Part shown: piece after piece, positions 5,896-13,895 of the stretch
Layout of the letters: every line of letters begins with the position of its first letter
Numbering within the stretch: the stretch's first letter is position 1
From: Candidatus Adlerbacteria bacterium
Lineage (GTDB): Bacteria; Patescibacteriota; Minisyncoccia; Phycocordibacterales; SBAW01
Length of the DNA stretch: 27,818 nt
Reading direction: 5' to 3'
Assembly (NCBI GenBank): GCA_903824155.1
Contig: CAIJVL010000030.1
Span: 1 to 27,818, forward strand
The notes under the pieces: generated by a model
Databases searched by the model: none
Seen by the model: the letters and a program-made list of their open reading frames with translations, nothing else
What the model was told of the DNA's origin: nothing
Position numbers and translations under genes: made by a program

Positions 5896-6489
5896 TTAAA
5901 GCCGCAGAGCAAAACGCTCCAACAACAACTCCAAGTCCCCTGCTCCGCGGTGGGAGTCGTGGTACATGTACACCAGCTGACGGGAGAGGTTTATTAGTTG
6001 TTCCCTTTTGGCTCCGGTTGCCCGCTCGAGCTCTTGTCTCACCTTCCAATTTAAAAGCCCCGCTACCGCTTCGGCTTTTTCTCCGGCTTTAAATGCTTGC
6101 ATGAGCCCGAGCCACAGCTTTTTGCGGTCACGGGCGGCAAACGCAAACGTAAGACCAAACGGGTCAAAACCGCGCGCAGCTGCTGCAGCGGGGCGCTTTT
6201 CGATAACAATTTCGGCCCCGGCTTTCTCGAGCGCGGTCGTAGGGCCTTTGAGCAATTTCTCCTCTTCAAAAATAAAAGTGTTTGGAGACTCTGCAAGTTC
6301 TTTAGCAATATCCAAAAACTCTTCTTGCCGGTCGCTGTTTATCGCCCCCGCAAGCACGTACGTTTCTTTGCCGCCAAACATAGTTTGGGAGGAAGCCAAG
6401 CTTAAAAGCTCCTCTGCACCCAAAGACTCCCACTTTAATTCTTGGGCGTCTTTTGGTTTTTTACTTTTACCTACAAAAATTTTAAGCAT
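5896..6489 (-). CDS. DNA polymerase III delta-subunit-like protein (short)
   Basis: The delta subunit opens the sliding clamp and joins the clamp-loader complex. This 197-residue protein has the family's ...SQTMFGGKETYVLAGA segment near residue 35, a middle region FAFAARDRKKLWLGLMQAF, and a C-terminal helical collar domain (LLNWKVRQELERATG ... HRGAGDLELLLERFALRL). Typical HolA is about 340 residues, so the N-terminal nucleotide-binding-like part is mostly gone. It starts 2 nt after the polA stop and shares its operon. Recognition rests on motif order rather than a strong signature, so it could be a diverged relative. Confidence 0.6.
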   Translation of the reverse strand: MLKIFVGKSKKPKDAQELKWESLGAEELLSLASSQTMFGGKETYVLAGAINSDRQEEFLDIAKELAESPNTFIFEEEKLLKGPTTALEKAGAEIVIEKRPAAAAARGFDPFGLTFAFAARDRKKLWLGLMQAFKAGEKAEAVAGLLNWKVRQELERATGAKREQLINLSRQLVYMYHDSHRGAGDLELLLERFALRL

Positions 6490-6491
6490 AC

Positions 6492-8963
6492 CTATAGCGG
6501 TTTCATCTCGCCCCAGTTTTTGCCTATCTTGCCTTCGGCTTTAAGCGATATGCCGTGTGTATCTTTAAGCGGTATCACGCTCTCCATTATTTCCTGCACT
6601 TTGGGCGCAAGCTTTTGTACCATCCCCTCTTCCACCTCAATCACCAACTCGTCGTGCACTTGCAGCATAAGCCACGCGTTGCCCTTAGCTTCTTTTTCAA
6701 ACAGCTCGTCAATTTTTATCATCGCGAGCTTAACAATGTCGGCCTGCGTCCCTTGTATAGGCGCGTTAATGGCCATGCGCTCGGCCGAGGCGCGCACGTA
6801 AGGGATAGACGAATGTATCCCATCTAGGTACCGGCGGCGGCCAAAAAACGTTTCGGTGTAGCCAAGGCGCGATGCGTCGCCCTTGGACTCTTCTATATAT
6901 TGCGCAAGGCGCGGGAAGGCCGCAAAGTATTGGTCGTAAAACTCCTGCGCTTCGCCACGCGAAGTGCCCAGCGACTCGCGCAATGCATTAACGCCCATGC
7001 CGTACAAAATACCGAAGTTAATTACCTTTGCCCGGCGGCGCATCTCGTACGTTACGTCACCCTCCCTCACATGAAAGACGCGCGCGGCTACCTCGCTGTG
7101 CACGTCGCGCCCGCTGGTAAATATTTCGGTCAAACCTTCGTCGCCCGAGAGAAACGCGGCGATGCGCAGCTCTATCTGGCTGTAGTCGAACGCTACCAAA
7201 ACGCTGCCCTTGTCCGCGATAAACGCGTGTCTAATCGCGCGTCCAAGCTCGCTCTTGATGGGAATATTTTGCAAGTTGGGGTTTTGCGAAGCCAGGCGCC
7301 CGGTTGCGGCGCCGATCTGGACAAAGGTCGTGTGCACGCGGTCCTCGTTGTCGAGCAACGTCGGCAGCGTGTCGATGTAAGTCGAAAGTAATTTGGAAAG
7401 CTCGCGATACGAAAGTATGTTCTCAATAATAGGGTGCATGCCGCGCATTTTTACCAGCTCCGACTCTTTAGTGCTGCGCTGGCCGCCGGCAGTCTTTTTT
7501 TGCTTCTCAGGCGTGAGCCCCAATGTATCAAACAGCACTTCCCCAAGCTGCTTGGGAGACGATACATTAAACTCGCCTCCTGCGGCCTCGTATATGCGCG
7601 CACGTATCTTTGCTAACTCGGCTGTGTACTTTTTAGAGAGCTCCTTTAAAAACTCTTTGTCTACCTTAACGCCGCGTTGTTCCATTTTGCGCAGCACAGG
7701 CGCAAGCGGCAGCTCGATCTTTTCGTACACAAACTCGAGCTTTTTTTCTGTAATTTCAGCCAGCAGGTTTTTGCGCGCCGCATCAATATCTTTTGACTTC
7801 CCCATTCGGTAGATGTCACTAAGGGACGGTCCGGTAATGGTCGAGTCGAGCACCGACACGGCAATACCCAGAGCCTCCTGCTCGGGCGTCAGCTTTTCAT
7901 CGGCAAACAAACCCTCGCCTTGAATATCGTCTTCGTTACCCGATGTAGACGAATCTTGCTGGAGGTGAACATCGCCGCTCGAGGCGGTTGAGGGTGAACC
8001 GGAGGCAAGATTCGTCGGGGATTTATCACCAAGCACCTGCTTAACGCGCGGCAGCAATGACCGAAAGTCGAACTCGGCCAGCATGTCGAGCACCTTGTCC
8101 ACCTCGACGCTCTCTTTCCATACCTTTTCGGGCACTACAAAGTTGATCGGCGCATCGTGGCGTATCTGTGCCAGCATTTTGGAAAATTGCGCGTCTTCCT
8201 CGCCCTTCTGCAGCTTTTCTATCATCCCCTTGGGGACGCCCGCCTTGGCGACCTTTTCGGGATCTTTCTTGAGCACCTTGTACAAATTTTCGATCGTGCC
8301 GAAATTTGTTATCAGCGTTTTAGCGGTCTTCTCGCCAATGCCCCGCACGCCGGGAATATTGTCGCTCGCGTCGCCGCGCAACCCTTTGTAGTCGACAAGC
8401 GAGGTCGACTCAAACCCAAACTCCTCTTTAAATTTATCTTGGGTGTAAAACACCAAATCGGTAATGCCTTTTCGCATGCGGTACACCTCTACCCTGCCAT
8501 CGTCCAACAGCTGCAGCATGTCCATGTCGCCCGAGGCGACTATCACCTCCAGATCTTTTTTGTTTTTGGTTTCCTCGACAATCGTGCCAATAACGTCGTC
8601 GGCCTCAAACCCTTTTGCATCATACATGGGTATTCCGAAGGCGCCGATAACGTCGCGCGAGCGGATTATTTGCGCGACCAAGTCGCTCTCAGTCTCTTTG
8701 CGCTGCGCTTTGTACTGCTCGAAGGCGGCATGGCGGTAGGTCGGGCCCGGCAAATCGTACGCAGCAATAATATAGTCGGGTTTAAGGTCGGTAATGATGC
8801 GCGTGATCATCGACACCACGCCGTACAAAGCGCCCGTCGGCTCTCCTTTGCTGGAGCTAAAATCCGGCAAAGCGTGGTACGCGCGATGCAAAATAGCATG
8901 GGTGTCCAAAACCACCAGCCGCTTTCTTTTTTCTTTTTTAACCTCTTTTTTAGCAGCTGTCAT
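6492..8963 (-). CDS. polA: DNA polymerase I
   Basis: The 823-residue enzyme fills gaps and removes RNA primers during repair and lagging-strand maturation. Residues 15-300 form the 5'-nuclease, with VLDTHAILHRAYHAL, GFEADDVIGT, VIVASGDMDMLQLL and GDASDNIPGVRGIGEKTA. The polymerase domain has GRLASQNPNLQNIPI, motif A DYSQIELRIAAFLSGD, motif B RRRAKVINFGILYG and motif C LQVHDELVIEV. Between the two domains only about 100 poorly conserved residues remain, so the 3'-5' proofreading domain is essentially absent. It overlaps tsaE by 4 bp and precedes the delta-like gene by 2 bp. Confidence 0.96.
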   Translation of the reverse strand: MTAAKKEVKKEKRKRLVVLDTHAILHRAYHALPDFSSSKGEPTGALYGVVSMITRIITDLKPDYIIAAYDLPGPTYRHAAFEQYKAQRKETESDLVAQIIRSRDVIGAFGIPMYDAKGFEADDVIGTIVEETKNKKDLEVIVASGDMDMLQLLDDGRVEVYRMRKGITDLVFYTQDKFKEEFGFESTSLVDYKGLRGDASDNIPGVRGIGEKTAKTLITNFGTIENLYKVLKKDPEKVAKAGVPKGMIEKLQKGEEDAQFSKMLAQIRHDAPINFVVPEKVWKESVEVDKVLDMLAEFDFRSLLPRVKQVLGDKSPTNLASGSPSTASSGDVHLQQDSSTSGNEDDIQGEGLFADEKLTPEQEALGIAVSVLDSTITGPSLSDIYRMGKSKDIDAARKNLLAEITEKKLEFVYEKIELPLAPVLRKMEQRGVKVDKEFLKELSKKYTAELAKIRARIYEAAGGEFNVSSPKQLGEVLFDTLGLTPEKQKKTAGGQRSTKESELVKMRGMHPIIENILSYRELSKLLSTYIDTLPTLLDNEDRVHTTFVQIGAATGRLASQNPNLQNIPIKSELGRAIRHAFIADKGSVLVAFDYSQIELRIAAFLSGDEGLTEIFTSGRDVHSEVAARVFHVREGDVTYEMRRRAKVINFGILYGMGVNALRESLGTSRGEAQEFYDQYFAAFPRLAQYIEESKGDASRLGYTETFFGRRRYLDGIHSSIPYVRASAERMAINAPIQGTQADIVKLAMIKIDELFEKEAKGNAWLMLQVHDELVIEVEEGMVQKLAPKVQEIMESVIPLKDTHGISLKAEGKIGKNWGEMKPL

Positions 8964-9424
8964 ACCACCTCAATATACCGCTCTTTCTCCCGCGCGTTTT
9001 CGGACGTAAAGGTGATGGTCAAATCGGGCGCCGGCAGGGCCTCGGCCACCCTCTCGGGCCACTCTATCATTACCAGTGTCTCCGGATCGTTTAAAAACTC
9101 ACTGGGCTTTAGCGCGGCAAACTCTTTAGCATCATTAAGGCGGTAGGCGTCTATGTGCACTAACCTTCTAAAGCGACGTACCTCGCCATATTGCGTAAGG
9201 TTGTCCGGCAGCGAGTAGCTCTTCATCAATACATAGGTCGGGCTCTGTACGTCTTCCTGTACCTCCATCTCTTTAGAGAGCGTTTGCACAAAGGTTGTTT
9301 TGCCCGCGCCTAAATCGCCGATAAGCCACACGGTGGTGGCTTCGGTCTTGGCGGGCAGGAGCTTAAGCATCGCACGCACGTTGCGCACATACTCGGGCAG
9401 CTCGGGTAGCGGCACAAATGTCAT
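8960..9424 (-). CDS. tsaE: tRNA threonylcarbamoyladenosine biosynthesis ATPase TsaE
   Basis: TsaE (YjeE) is the ATPase that works with TsaB and TsaD to form t6A37 in tRNAs reading ANN codons. The 154-residue product carries the P-loop GDLGAGKTT (residues 36-44), SPTYVL in the switch region, HIDAYRL and IEWPERV, all diagnostic of the family. Length is normal. It is the first gene of the leftward tsaE-polA-holA-like operon, and its stop overlaps the polA start (ATGA). It is divergent from pilB across 71 bp. Confidence 0.94.
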   Translation of the reverse strand: MTFVPLPELPEYVRNVRAMLKLLPAKTEATTVWLIGDLGAGKTTFVQTLSKEMEVQEDVQSPTYVLMKSYSLPDNLTQYGEVRRFRRLVHIDAYRLNDAKEFAALKPSEFLNDPETLVMIEWPERVAEALPAPDLTITFTSENAREKERYIEVV

Positions 9425-9483
9425 CCCGACAGTGTACCAAACTTAGGTGTGGTGTTAATGACTCATGATTTTTTACTTCGGGG

Positions 9484-9489
9484 TAGAAT
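9484..9489 (+). promoter_or_regulatory. -10 element of the pilB-like gene (leaderless spacing)
   Basis: TAGAAT preceded by GGG lies exactly 6 nt before the ATG at 9496, implying an mRNA that begins at or beside the start codon. No Shine-Dalgarno is present. Confidence 0.5.
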
Positions 9490-9495
9490 AAAGGC

Positions 9496-11178
9496 ATGGC
9501 GTTAGTTTTTAATGATACTGAAGAGGAAAAGCGCGTAGATTTCCTGCGCAAGCGCGAGGAAGAAGAGCTTGCCCAAACCCTTTCGCACAAATATGGCGTC
9601 GAGTATGTCGACCTTTCGTTAGTGGCGGTCAACGTCGACGCGCTGCGCATTATCCCCGAGGCCGAGAGCCGCGAGTGCGAAGCGGCCGCCTTTGGCCGCG
9701 TGGGCAAAAAGCTTTCGCTGGCAGTTCGCGCGCCCGAAAGCTCTAAAGTAAAAACGTTAGTGCAAAAACTGGTAGAGCAGGGCTACGAGGTAACGCTGTT
9801 TATGTGCTCGCAAGAAAGTTTAAAGCGCGCCTACATCCGCTACGCCGACCTGTCGTATGCCAAAGAAAGCAAAGCAGGCGTGTTCGAGCTTTCGAGCGAA
9901 GAGGTCGAGGAATTTTCGGGCAAGGTTAAATCACTCGCCGACATTGGCGCGCTTATAAACGAGTCTCTCGATTTAAAACATACCTACCGCGTTACTCGCA
10001 TTTTGGAAATTATTTTGGCCGGCGCCCTTTCGACCGGAGCATCGGACGTACACTTTGAACCCGAAGAGGTTGGCGTGCGTTTGCGTTACCGTTTGGACGG
10101 CTTATTGGTAGACGTGCTGACCTTTGACCACGAGACATATCATTTGGCACTAAGCCGCCTCAAGCTTCTGTCGGGACTCAAGCTCAATATTACCGGCGAG
10201 GCGCAAGACGGCCGCTTTAGCATTATCGTTAAAGGCGATGAGATAGAGCTGCGCACCTCGATACTGCCGGGCAACTATGCCGAGACGGTGGTGCTGCGTA
10301 TTTTAAATCCCAAAGCCATTGGCGTACCGCTTGAGGCATTGGGCCTTGAAGATAAATTGCGCGAGCGTATAGAAAAAGAGATCGCCAAGCCCAACGGTAT
10401 GATTTTAACCACCGGCCCGACCGGCAGCGGTAAAACCACCACCTTGTACGCTTTTTTGCGCAAGATAAATAACCCCAACACCAAAATAATTACGATCGAG
10501 GATCCGGTTGAGTATCATTTAAAAGGCATCGTGCAAACGCAGGTTGATAAGAAAAATTACACCTTTGCGCAAGGACTTCGCTCTGCCCTGAGGCAAGACC
10601 CGGACATTATCATGGTCGGCGAGATCCGCGATGCTGAAGTGGCCGAAACGGCCATTAACGCGGCGCTCACCGGTCACTTGGTTTTTTCTACACTCCACAC
10701 CAACGACGCAGCAGGCTCCTTCCCTCGCCTTATCGACCTTGGCGTATCCGAAAAGGTTTTGAGCAGCTCGGTAAACGTGGTGATGGCGCAGCGCCTCTTG
10801 CGAAAGTTGTGCGAGAAATGCAAAACGCAGCGTGCAGCAACTCCGGATGAGCAAAAAATAATCGACAAGGCGATTGCGGGCATTACCGATCGATCACTCA
10901 TACCGCCGACGCAAAATATGGTGTGGGTGGCAAACGAGGCCGGCTGCGAAGCGTGCGGAGGCCGCGGCTACAAAGGCCGCATCGGCATCTACGAAGCGAT
11001 ATTTATGGACCGCGCGATTGAGGAAATCCTCCGCTCAAAACCGAGCGAGCGCGAAGTGGCCGAGGCCGCCAAGCCGCAAGGCGTCCCCACTATGACCGAA
11101 GACGGCGTATTAAAGATGCTGCGCGGCATTACCTCCTTAGATGAACTGGGTCGCGTTGTCGACCTTTCTGCCACCTAA
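9496..11178 (+). CDS. PilB/GspE-family type IV pilus or type II secretion assembly ATPase
   Basis: This hexameric cytoplasmic ATPase powers pilus extension or pseudopilus assembly. In order, the 560-residue protein has an N-terminal GspE_N-like domain (about residues 20-120), the N2 domain with SDVHFEPEEVGVRLRYRLDG, Walker A TTGPTGSGKTTT near residue 305, an Asp box, and Walker B DPDIIMVGEIRDAETA near 366. A His box (TGHLVFSTLHTNDA) follows, then a tetracysteine zinc site (CEKC near 438 and CEACGGRGYKGRIGIYE near 483). The zinc site favours an assembly rather than a retraction ATPase. Other pilus genes are not in this window, so PilB and GspE cannot be separated. Confidence 0.92.
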   Translation: MALVFNDTEEEKRVDFLRKREEEELAQTLSHKYGVEYVDLSLVAVNVDALRIIPEAESRECEAAAFGRVGKKLSLAVRAPESSKVKTLVQKLVEQGYEVTLFMCSQESLKRAYIRYADLSYAKESKAGVFELSSEEVEEFSGKVKSLADIGALINESLDLKHTYRVTRILEIILAGALSTGASDVHFEPEEVGVRLRYRLDGLLVDVLTFDHETYHLALSRLKLLSGLKLNITGEAQDGRFSIIVKGDEIELRTSILPGNYAETVVLRILNPKAIGVPLEALGLEDKLRERIEKEIAKPNGMILTTGPTGSGKTTTLYAFLRKINNPNTKIITIEDPVEYHLKGIVQTQVDKKNYTFAQGLRSALRQDPDIIMVGEIRDAEVAETAINAALTGHLVFSTLHTNDAAGSFPRLIDLGVSEKVLSSSVNVVMAQRLLRKLCEKCKTQRAATPDEQKIIDKAIAGITDRSLIPPTQNMVWVANEAGCEACGGRGYKGRIGIYEAIFMDRAIEEILRSKPSEREVAEAAKPQGVPTMTEDGVLKMLRGITSLDELGRVVDLSAT

Positions 11179-11223
11179 AGGTGTTAAGTGTTCACCGTTA
11201 TTTTATTAAAAGGAAGTTCCCTT

Positions 11224-11458
11224 AAAAACACAAAAACCCCGCGGTCAATCTGTTTAAGGTGACCAAACGGGAGTATTGTTAGTGTAGATTTACCTCGGTA
11301 AATCAAAAGGGTTAGAGAGAATATACCTCCAAGCAATACTCCTATTCGACTAGCGAATAAGCGGATTCCACATCTGAGGATAGCCCCCGCGGACTTGTAT
11401 AAAACAGGTGCCGGAGCGTCCTTGAAAAGGTTCCAAAGCGGTTAAACTGTATTGCTTG
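11224..11458 (-). ncRNA. Candidate structured RNA in the pilB-ruvB gap
   Basis: The 373-bp gap between 11178 and 11552 has no convincing gene but dense pairing potential. Read leftward, CAAGCAATAC (11449-11458) can pair with GTATTGCTTG within 11330-11342. That same segment can instead pair its GGAGTATTG with CAATACTCC (11270-11278). Smaller hairpins include TATTCG/CGAATA and GATTTACC/GGTAAATC. A CCCG-GGTCA/TGACC-CGGGG stem at 11237-11271 followed by TTTTTGTGTTTTT resembles an intrinsic terminator on this strand. A weak TATACC -10 lies at 11461-11466. Transcription in the plus direction as a ruvB leader is the alternative. It does not match tmRNA, RNase P RNA, SRP RNA or 6S as far as I can tell. 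Confidence 0.4.
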
Positions 11459-11551
11459 AGGGTATACTCGACCCAACCAAAAAATAGGCAAGAAAAATCC
11501 CCACTGAGGGGAAGAGCGGTACTGCTGGTATCGTAGCATAGTAATAATTTT

Positions 11552-12616
11552 ATGTCAAGCGATTCAGAACGGGACGACAACATGGACGATTTTATACCCT
11601 CCCCTGAACTTTTGGCCGCCAATGCACCGGTAGGTGCAGGTTTTTTGGACCAGACGCTCCGACCCGCATCTTGGGATGAATATGTCGGCCAAAACAGCAT
11701 CAAAAACAATCTCAACATCCTTATCCAAGCCGCCAAAGAACGCGGCACGCCGCCCGAGCACGTGCTTTTTTACGGGCCGCCGGGTTTGGGCAAGACAACG
11801 CTCGCACATTTAATGTCTAAAGAGCTTGGCGGCGCATTACGCTCAACTTCGGGACCGGCCATTGAACGCGTTGGCGATTTGGCCGCGCTTTTAACCAACC
11901 TCAACCCCGGCGACATTCTTTTTATAGACGAAATCCATCGACTGAGTCGCGCGATAGAAGAGGTACTCTACCCTGCCATGGAGTCGGGCGTACTCAATAT
12001 AATTATTGGCAAAGGCCCAAGTGCGCGCACGCTCGACTTGCCGCTGCCGCCATTTACATTGGTAGCTGCCACCACGCGTGTGGCCGACCTGTCTGCCCCA
12101 CTGCGTAGCCGTTTTAGCGGCGGCGTCTACAGGCTGGAGTTTTATAGCGAAGAAGATATTGCCAACATTGTGCGCCGCTCGGCCAAGATACTTGGCGTTG
12201 ATGTTGAGGAAAGCGGCATTACCGAAATTGCGATGCGCTCGCGTGCAACACCACGCACCGCCAACTACCTGCTTAAACGCTCGCGCGACTACGCGCAGCT
12301 TAAACGTGTACCTTTAAGTGAAAAGATTGTAAGCGAGGCATTAGGCATGCTCGAAGTAGACGAACTAGGCCTTACGCCGATAGACAGAAAGCTGCTGCAA
12401 GTTTTGATAGAAAGATTTAACGGCGGTCCGGCCGGAGTAGCCGCGCTTGCCGCTGCCCTCTCCGAAGAGCCAACAACAATAAGCGAAGTGCATGAGCCAT
12501 TCCTCCTCCAACTCGGTTTAATCGAGCGTACCCCCAGAGGCCGCGTAGCAACCGCAAAAGCGTACGAACACCTCGGCCTCCTAGCCCCCGCAAATTTGAA
12601 CGAAAAGCTTTTGTAA
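11552..12616 (+). CDS. ruvB: Holliday junction branch migration ATPase RuvB
   Basis: RuvB is the hexameric AAA+ motor that drives branch migration with RuvA. The 354-residue protein has FLDQTLRPASWDEYVGQ, Walker A GPPGLGKTT (residues 75-83), Walker B ILFIDEIHRLSRAIEEVLYPAME, sensor 1 VAATTR, arginine-finger region LRSRFSGGVYRLEFY, and the C-terminal winged helix GGPAGVAALAAALSEEPTTISE. The first Met is used; a second ATG ten codons later is equally plausible, since the family core begins further in. A CATAGT hexamer lies about 9 nt upstream. The product is of normal length and yebC follows 31 bp later. Confidence 0.96.
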   Translation: MSSDSERDDNMDDFIPSPELLAANAPVGAGFLDQTLRPASWDEYVGQNSIKNNLNILIQAAKERGTPPEHVLFYGPPGLGKTTLAHLMSKELGGALRSTSGPAIERVGDLAALLTNLNPGDILFIDEIHRLSRAIEEVLYPAMESGVLNIIIGKGPSARTLDLPLPPFTLVAATTRVADLSAPLRSRFSGGVYRLEFYSEEDIANIVRRSAKILGVDVEESGITEIAMRSRATPRTANYLLKRSRDYAQLKRVPLSEKIVSEALGMLEVDELGLTPIDRKLLQVLIERFNGGPAGVAALAAALSEEPTTISEVHEPFLLQLGLIERTPRGRVATAKAYEHLGLLAPANLNEKLL

Positions 12617-12631
12617 TTTCCTTCGAGAAGG

Positions 12632-12637
12632 TATATT
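12632..12637 (+). promoter_or_regulatory. -10-like hexamer before yebC
   Basis: TATATT lies 10 nt before the yebC ATG, so a transcript from here would have almost no leader. No Shine-Dalgarno is seen. Confidence 0.4.
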
Positions 12638-12647
12638 CTCTTTTGAT

Positions 12648-13178
12648 ATGGCAGGACATAGCAAATGGGCGAAATTGAAGCATGTGAAGGGCAAGACCGA
12701 TGCCCAAAAGGCAAAATTATTTTCTAAGCTTGTGCGCTTTATCAGCATCGAGGCAAAAAAGTCCAAGGGTGATCGCAACGCGCCCGGCGTACGCGCTGCA
12801 GTTGAAAAGGCCAAAGCCGCCAACATGCCGGCCGACAAGATTGAGCGCGCTATCAGCAAAGCCAGCGGTGAAGGGGCTGAGATGGAGCAAGTAGTATACG
12901 AAGCCTACGGCCCCGGCGGCACTGCGCTTGTTATAGAGGGCTACACCGACAATAAAAACCGCACCGTGCAGGAGATTAAGCATTTGCTCGTCTTGCATGG
13001 CGGCACGTTTGCCAACTCGGGCGCGGCCATGTGGGCCTTTGCAAAAAATGCCGAAGGCAAATTGGAAGCAACGATGCCGGTTGAAGTAAATGAAGAGGAC
13101 GGCACCAAACTTGGCGAATTGGTAGATGCTCTGGAAGAGCAGGACGATGTTAACGAGGTGTATACGAATGCCGCGTAG
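12648..13178 (+). CDS. YebC/PmpR-family protein, short form
   Basis: YebC proteins are described as ribosome-associated translation factors or DNA-binding regulators. The 176-residue product starts MAGHSKWAKLKHVKGKTDAQK and retains the helical first domain (AAVEKAKAANMPADKIERAI), YEAYGPGGTALVIEGYTDNKNRTVQEIKHLL, and the C-terminal LGELVDALEEQDDVNEVYTNA. Family members are usually about 240-250 residues. The middle alpha/beta domain is compressed by roughly 60-70 residues between WAFAKN and the C-terminal strand. It lies between ruvB and ruvC, a frequent neighbourhood for yebC. A perfect 28-bp inverted repeat starts 3 nt past its stop. Confidence 0.93.
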   Translation: MAGHSKWAKLKHVKGKTDAQKAKLFSKLVRFISIEAKKSKGDRNAPGVRAAVEKAKAANMPADKIERAISKASGEGAEMEQVVYEAYGPGGTALVIEGYTDNKNRTVQEIKHLLVLHGGTFANSGAAMWAFAKNAEGKLEATMPVEVNEEDGTKLGELVDALEEQDDVNEVYTNAA

Positions 13179-13180
13179 TA

Positions 13181-13267
13181 CAACCAAAAGAAAAAGAGGA
13201 AAAAAGAGTGCACTCCGGGCCGCTAGGCCAAGTCTAACCCTCTTTTTTCCTCTTTTTCTTTTGGTTG
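13181..13267 (+). repeat. Perfect 28-bp inverted repeat between yebC and ruvC
   Basis: The left arm (13181-13208) and right arm (13240-13267) are exact reverse complements, separated by a 31-nt GC-rich spacer. The left arm is almost pure purine and the right arm almost pure pyrimidine. In RNA it would make a very long hairpin ending in a U-rich arm, which could end yebC transcription. The right arm abuts the ruvC -10 at 13269. Confidence 0.85.
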
Positions 13268-13268
13268 T

Positions 13269-13274
13269 TATACT
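13269..13274 (+). promoter_or_regulatory. -10 element of ruvC (leaderless spacing)
   Basis: TATACT lies exactly 6 nt before the ruvC ATG. Any -35 would fall in the right arm of the preceding inverted repeat. Confidence 0.5.
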
Positions 13275-13280
13275 TCCCCT

Positions 13281-13760
13281 ATGCGCATTCTTGCTTTTGA
13301 CCCGGGGTTTGAGCGGCTCGGCGCCGCGGTGGTTGAAAAAAACAGCGGTACGGATATACTAGTCCACTCCGAATGCGTTCGGACTTCTGCCAAAGACCCC
13401 TTCCCTACGCGCTTGCAGCAGATCGGCGCCGCAGCTGAAGCGCTCATAGAGCAATTTAAGCCGGATGCCGTCGCCTTAGAGGAGATATTTTTCGGCAAAA
13501 ACGAAAAGACCGGCGTGCAGATTGCCGAAGTGCGCGGCATGTTAACGTACATTGCACTTTCGAGGGGTTTAACGGTCTACGACTACACCCCGCTGGAGGT
13601 AAAAATAGCCATAACCGGCTACGGAAAGAGCGATAAAACGGCGGTTGCGGCAATGGTGCCCCGTCTGGTAAGGTTGCCCCTGCGCAAACGTCTTGACGAT
13701 GAGATGGATGCGATAGCGGTAGGGCTTACCTGTTTAGCATCGATCCGCATGCCCCATTAA
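13281..13760 (+). CDS. ruvC: Crossover junction endodeoxyribonuclease RuvC
   Basis: RuvC dimers resolve Holliday junctions moved by RuvAB. The 159-residue product begins MRILAFDPGFERLG, placing the first catalytic Asp at residue 7. It has LEEIFFGKNEKTG with the catalytic Glu, EVRGMLTYIALSRGL, YTPLEVKIAITGYGKSDK, and the final acidic pair in LDDEMDAIAVGL. Length is usual. It is preceded by its own -10 and followed by a 135-bp gap with a DnaA-box match. With ruvA and ruvB in this window the resolvasome set is complete. Confidence 0.95.
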   Translation: MRILAFDPGFERLGAAVVEKNSGTDILVHSECVRTSAKDPFPTRLQQIGAAAEALIEQFKPDAVALEEIFFGKNEKTGVQIAEVRGMLTYIALSRGLTVYDYTPLEVKIAITGYGKSDKTAVAAMVPRLVRLPLRKRLDDEMDAIAVGLTCLASIRMPH

Positions 13761-13776
13761 TTGGCAGCAGTTCATA

Positions 13777-13814
13777 TTATCCACAGGATATGCGCCCAAA
13801 ATGGTTTGCAAACC
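13777..13814 (+). promoter_or_regulatory. DnaA-box match and GGTTTGCAAACC palindrome
   Basis: The gap between ruvC and the acidic-protein gene contains TTATCCACA (13777-13785), a perfect consensus DnaA box, and a 12-bp perfect palindrome GGTTTGCAAACC (13803-13814) that could be an operator. The box lies about 5.7 kb from the dnaA-dnaN origin, so a regulatory or titration role is more likely than initiation. Confidence 0.5.
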
Positions 13815-13895
13815 GTATTAGGTTTGTTACAACACAGTGGATTGGGCCTTCAATAGTTACTAAGGGCTTATTTAGCAATAAAAACACACGAAGCT

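Noticed and set aside
7820..7834. Possible further copy of the AAAGGACGGTCCTTT palindrome in polA
   Set aside because: Only the core GGACGGTCC matches and the flanks do not, so it is likely chance.
8157..9146. 329-codon open frame on the plus strand
   Set aside because: It lies antisense to polA and tsaE, which have unmistakable motifs; it has no family features and is a reverse-strand shadow.
11224..11458. Identity as tmRNA, RNase P RNA, SRP RNA or 6S RNA
   Set aside because: The conserved tmRNA ends, the RNase P GAAAGTCC-type core and the SRP GGAAGGAAGCAGC-type loop are absent, and the overall fold does not suit 6S.
11342..11748. Minus-strand open frames upstream of and across the start of ruvB
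   Set aside because: They cross paired RNA-like helices and the start of ruvB and show no conserved protein features.
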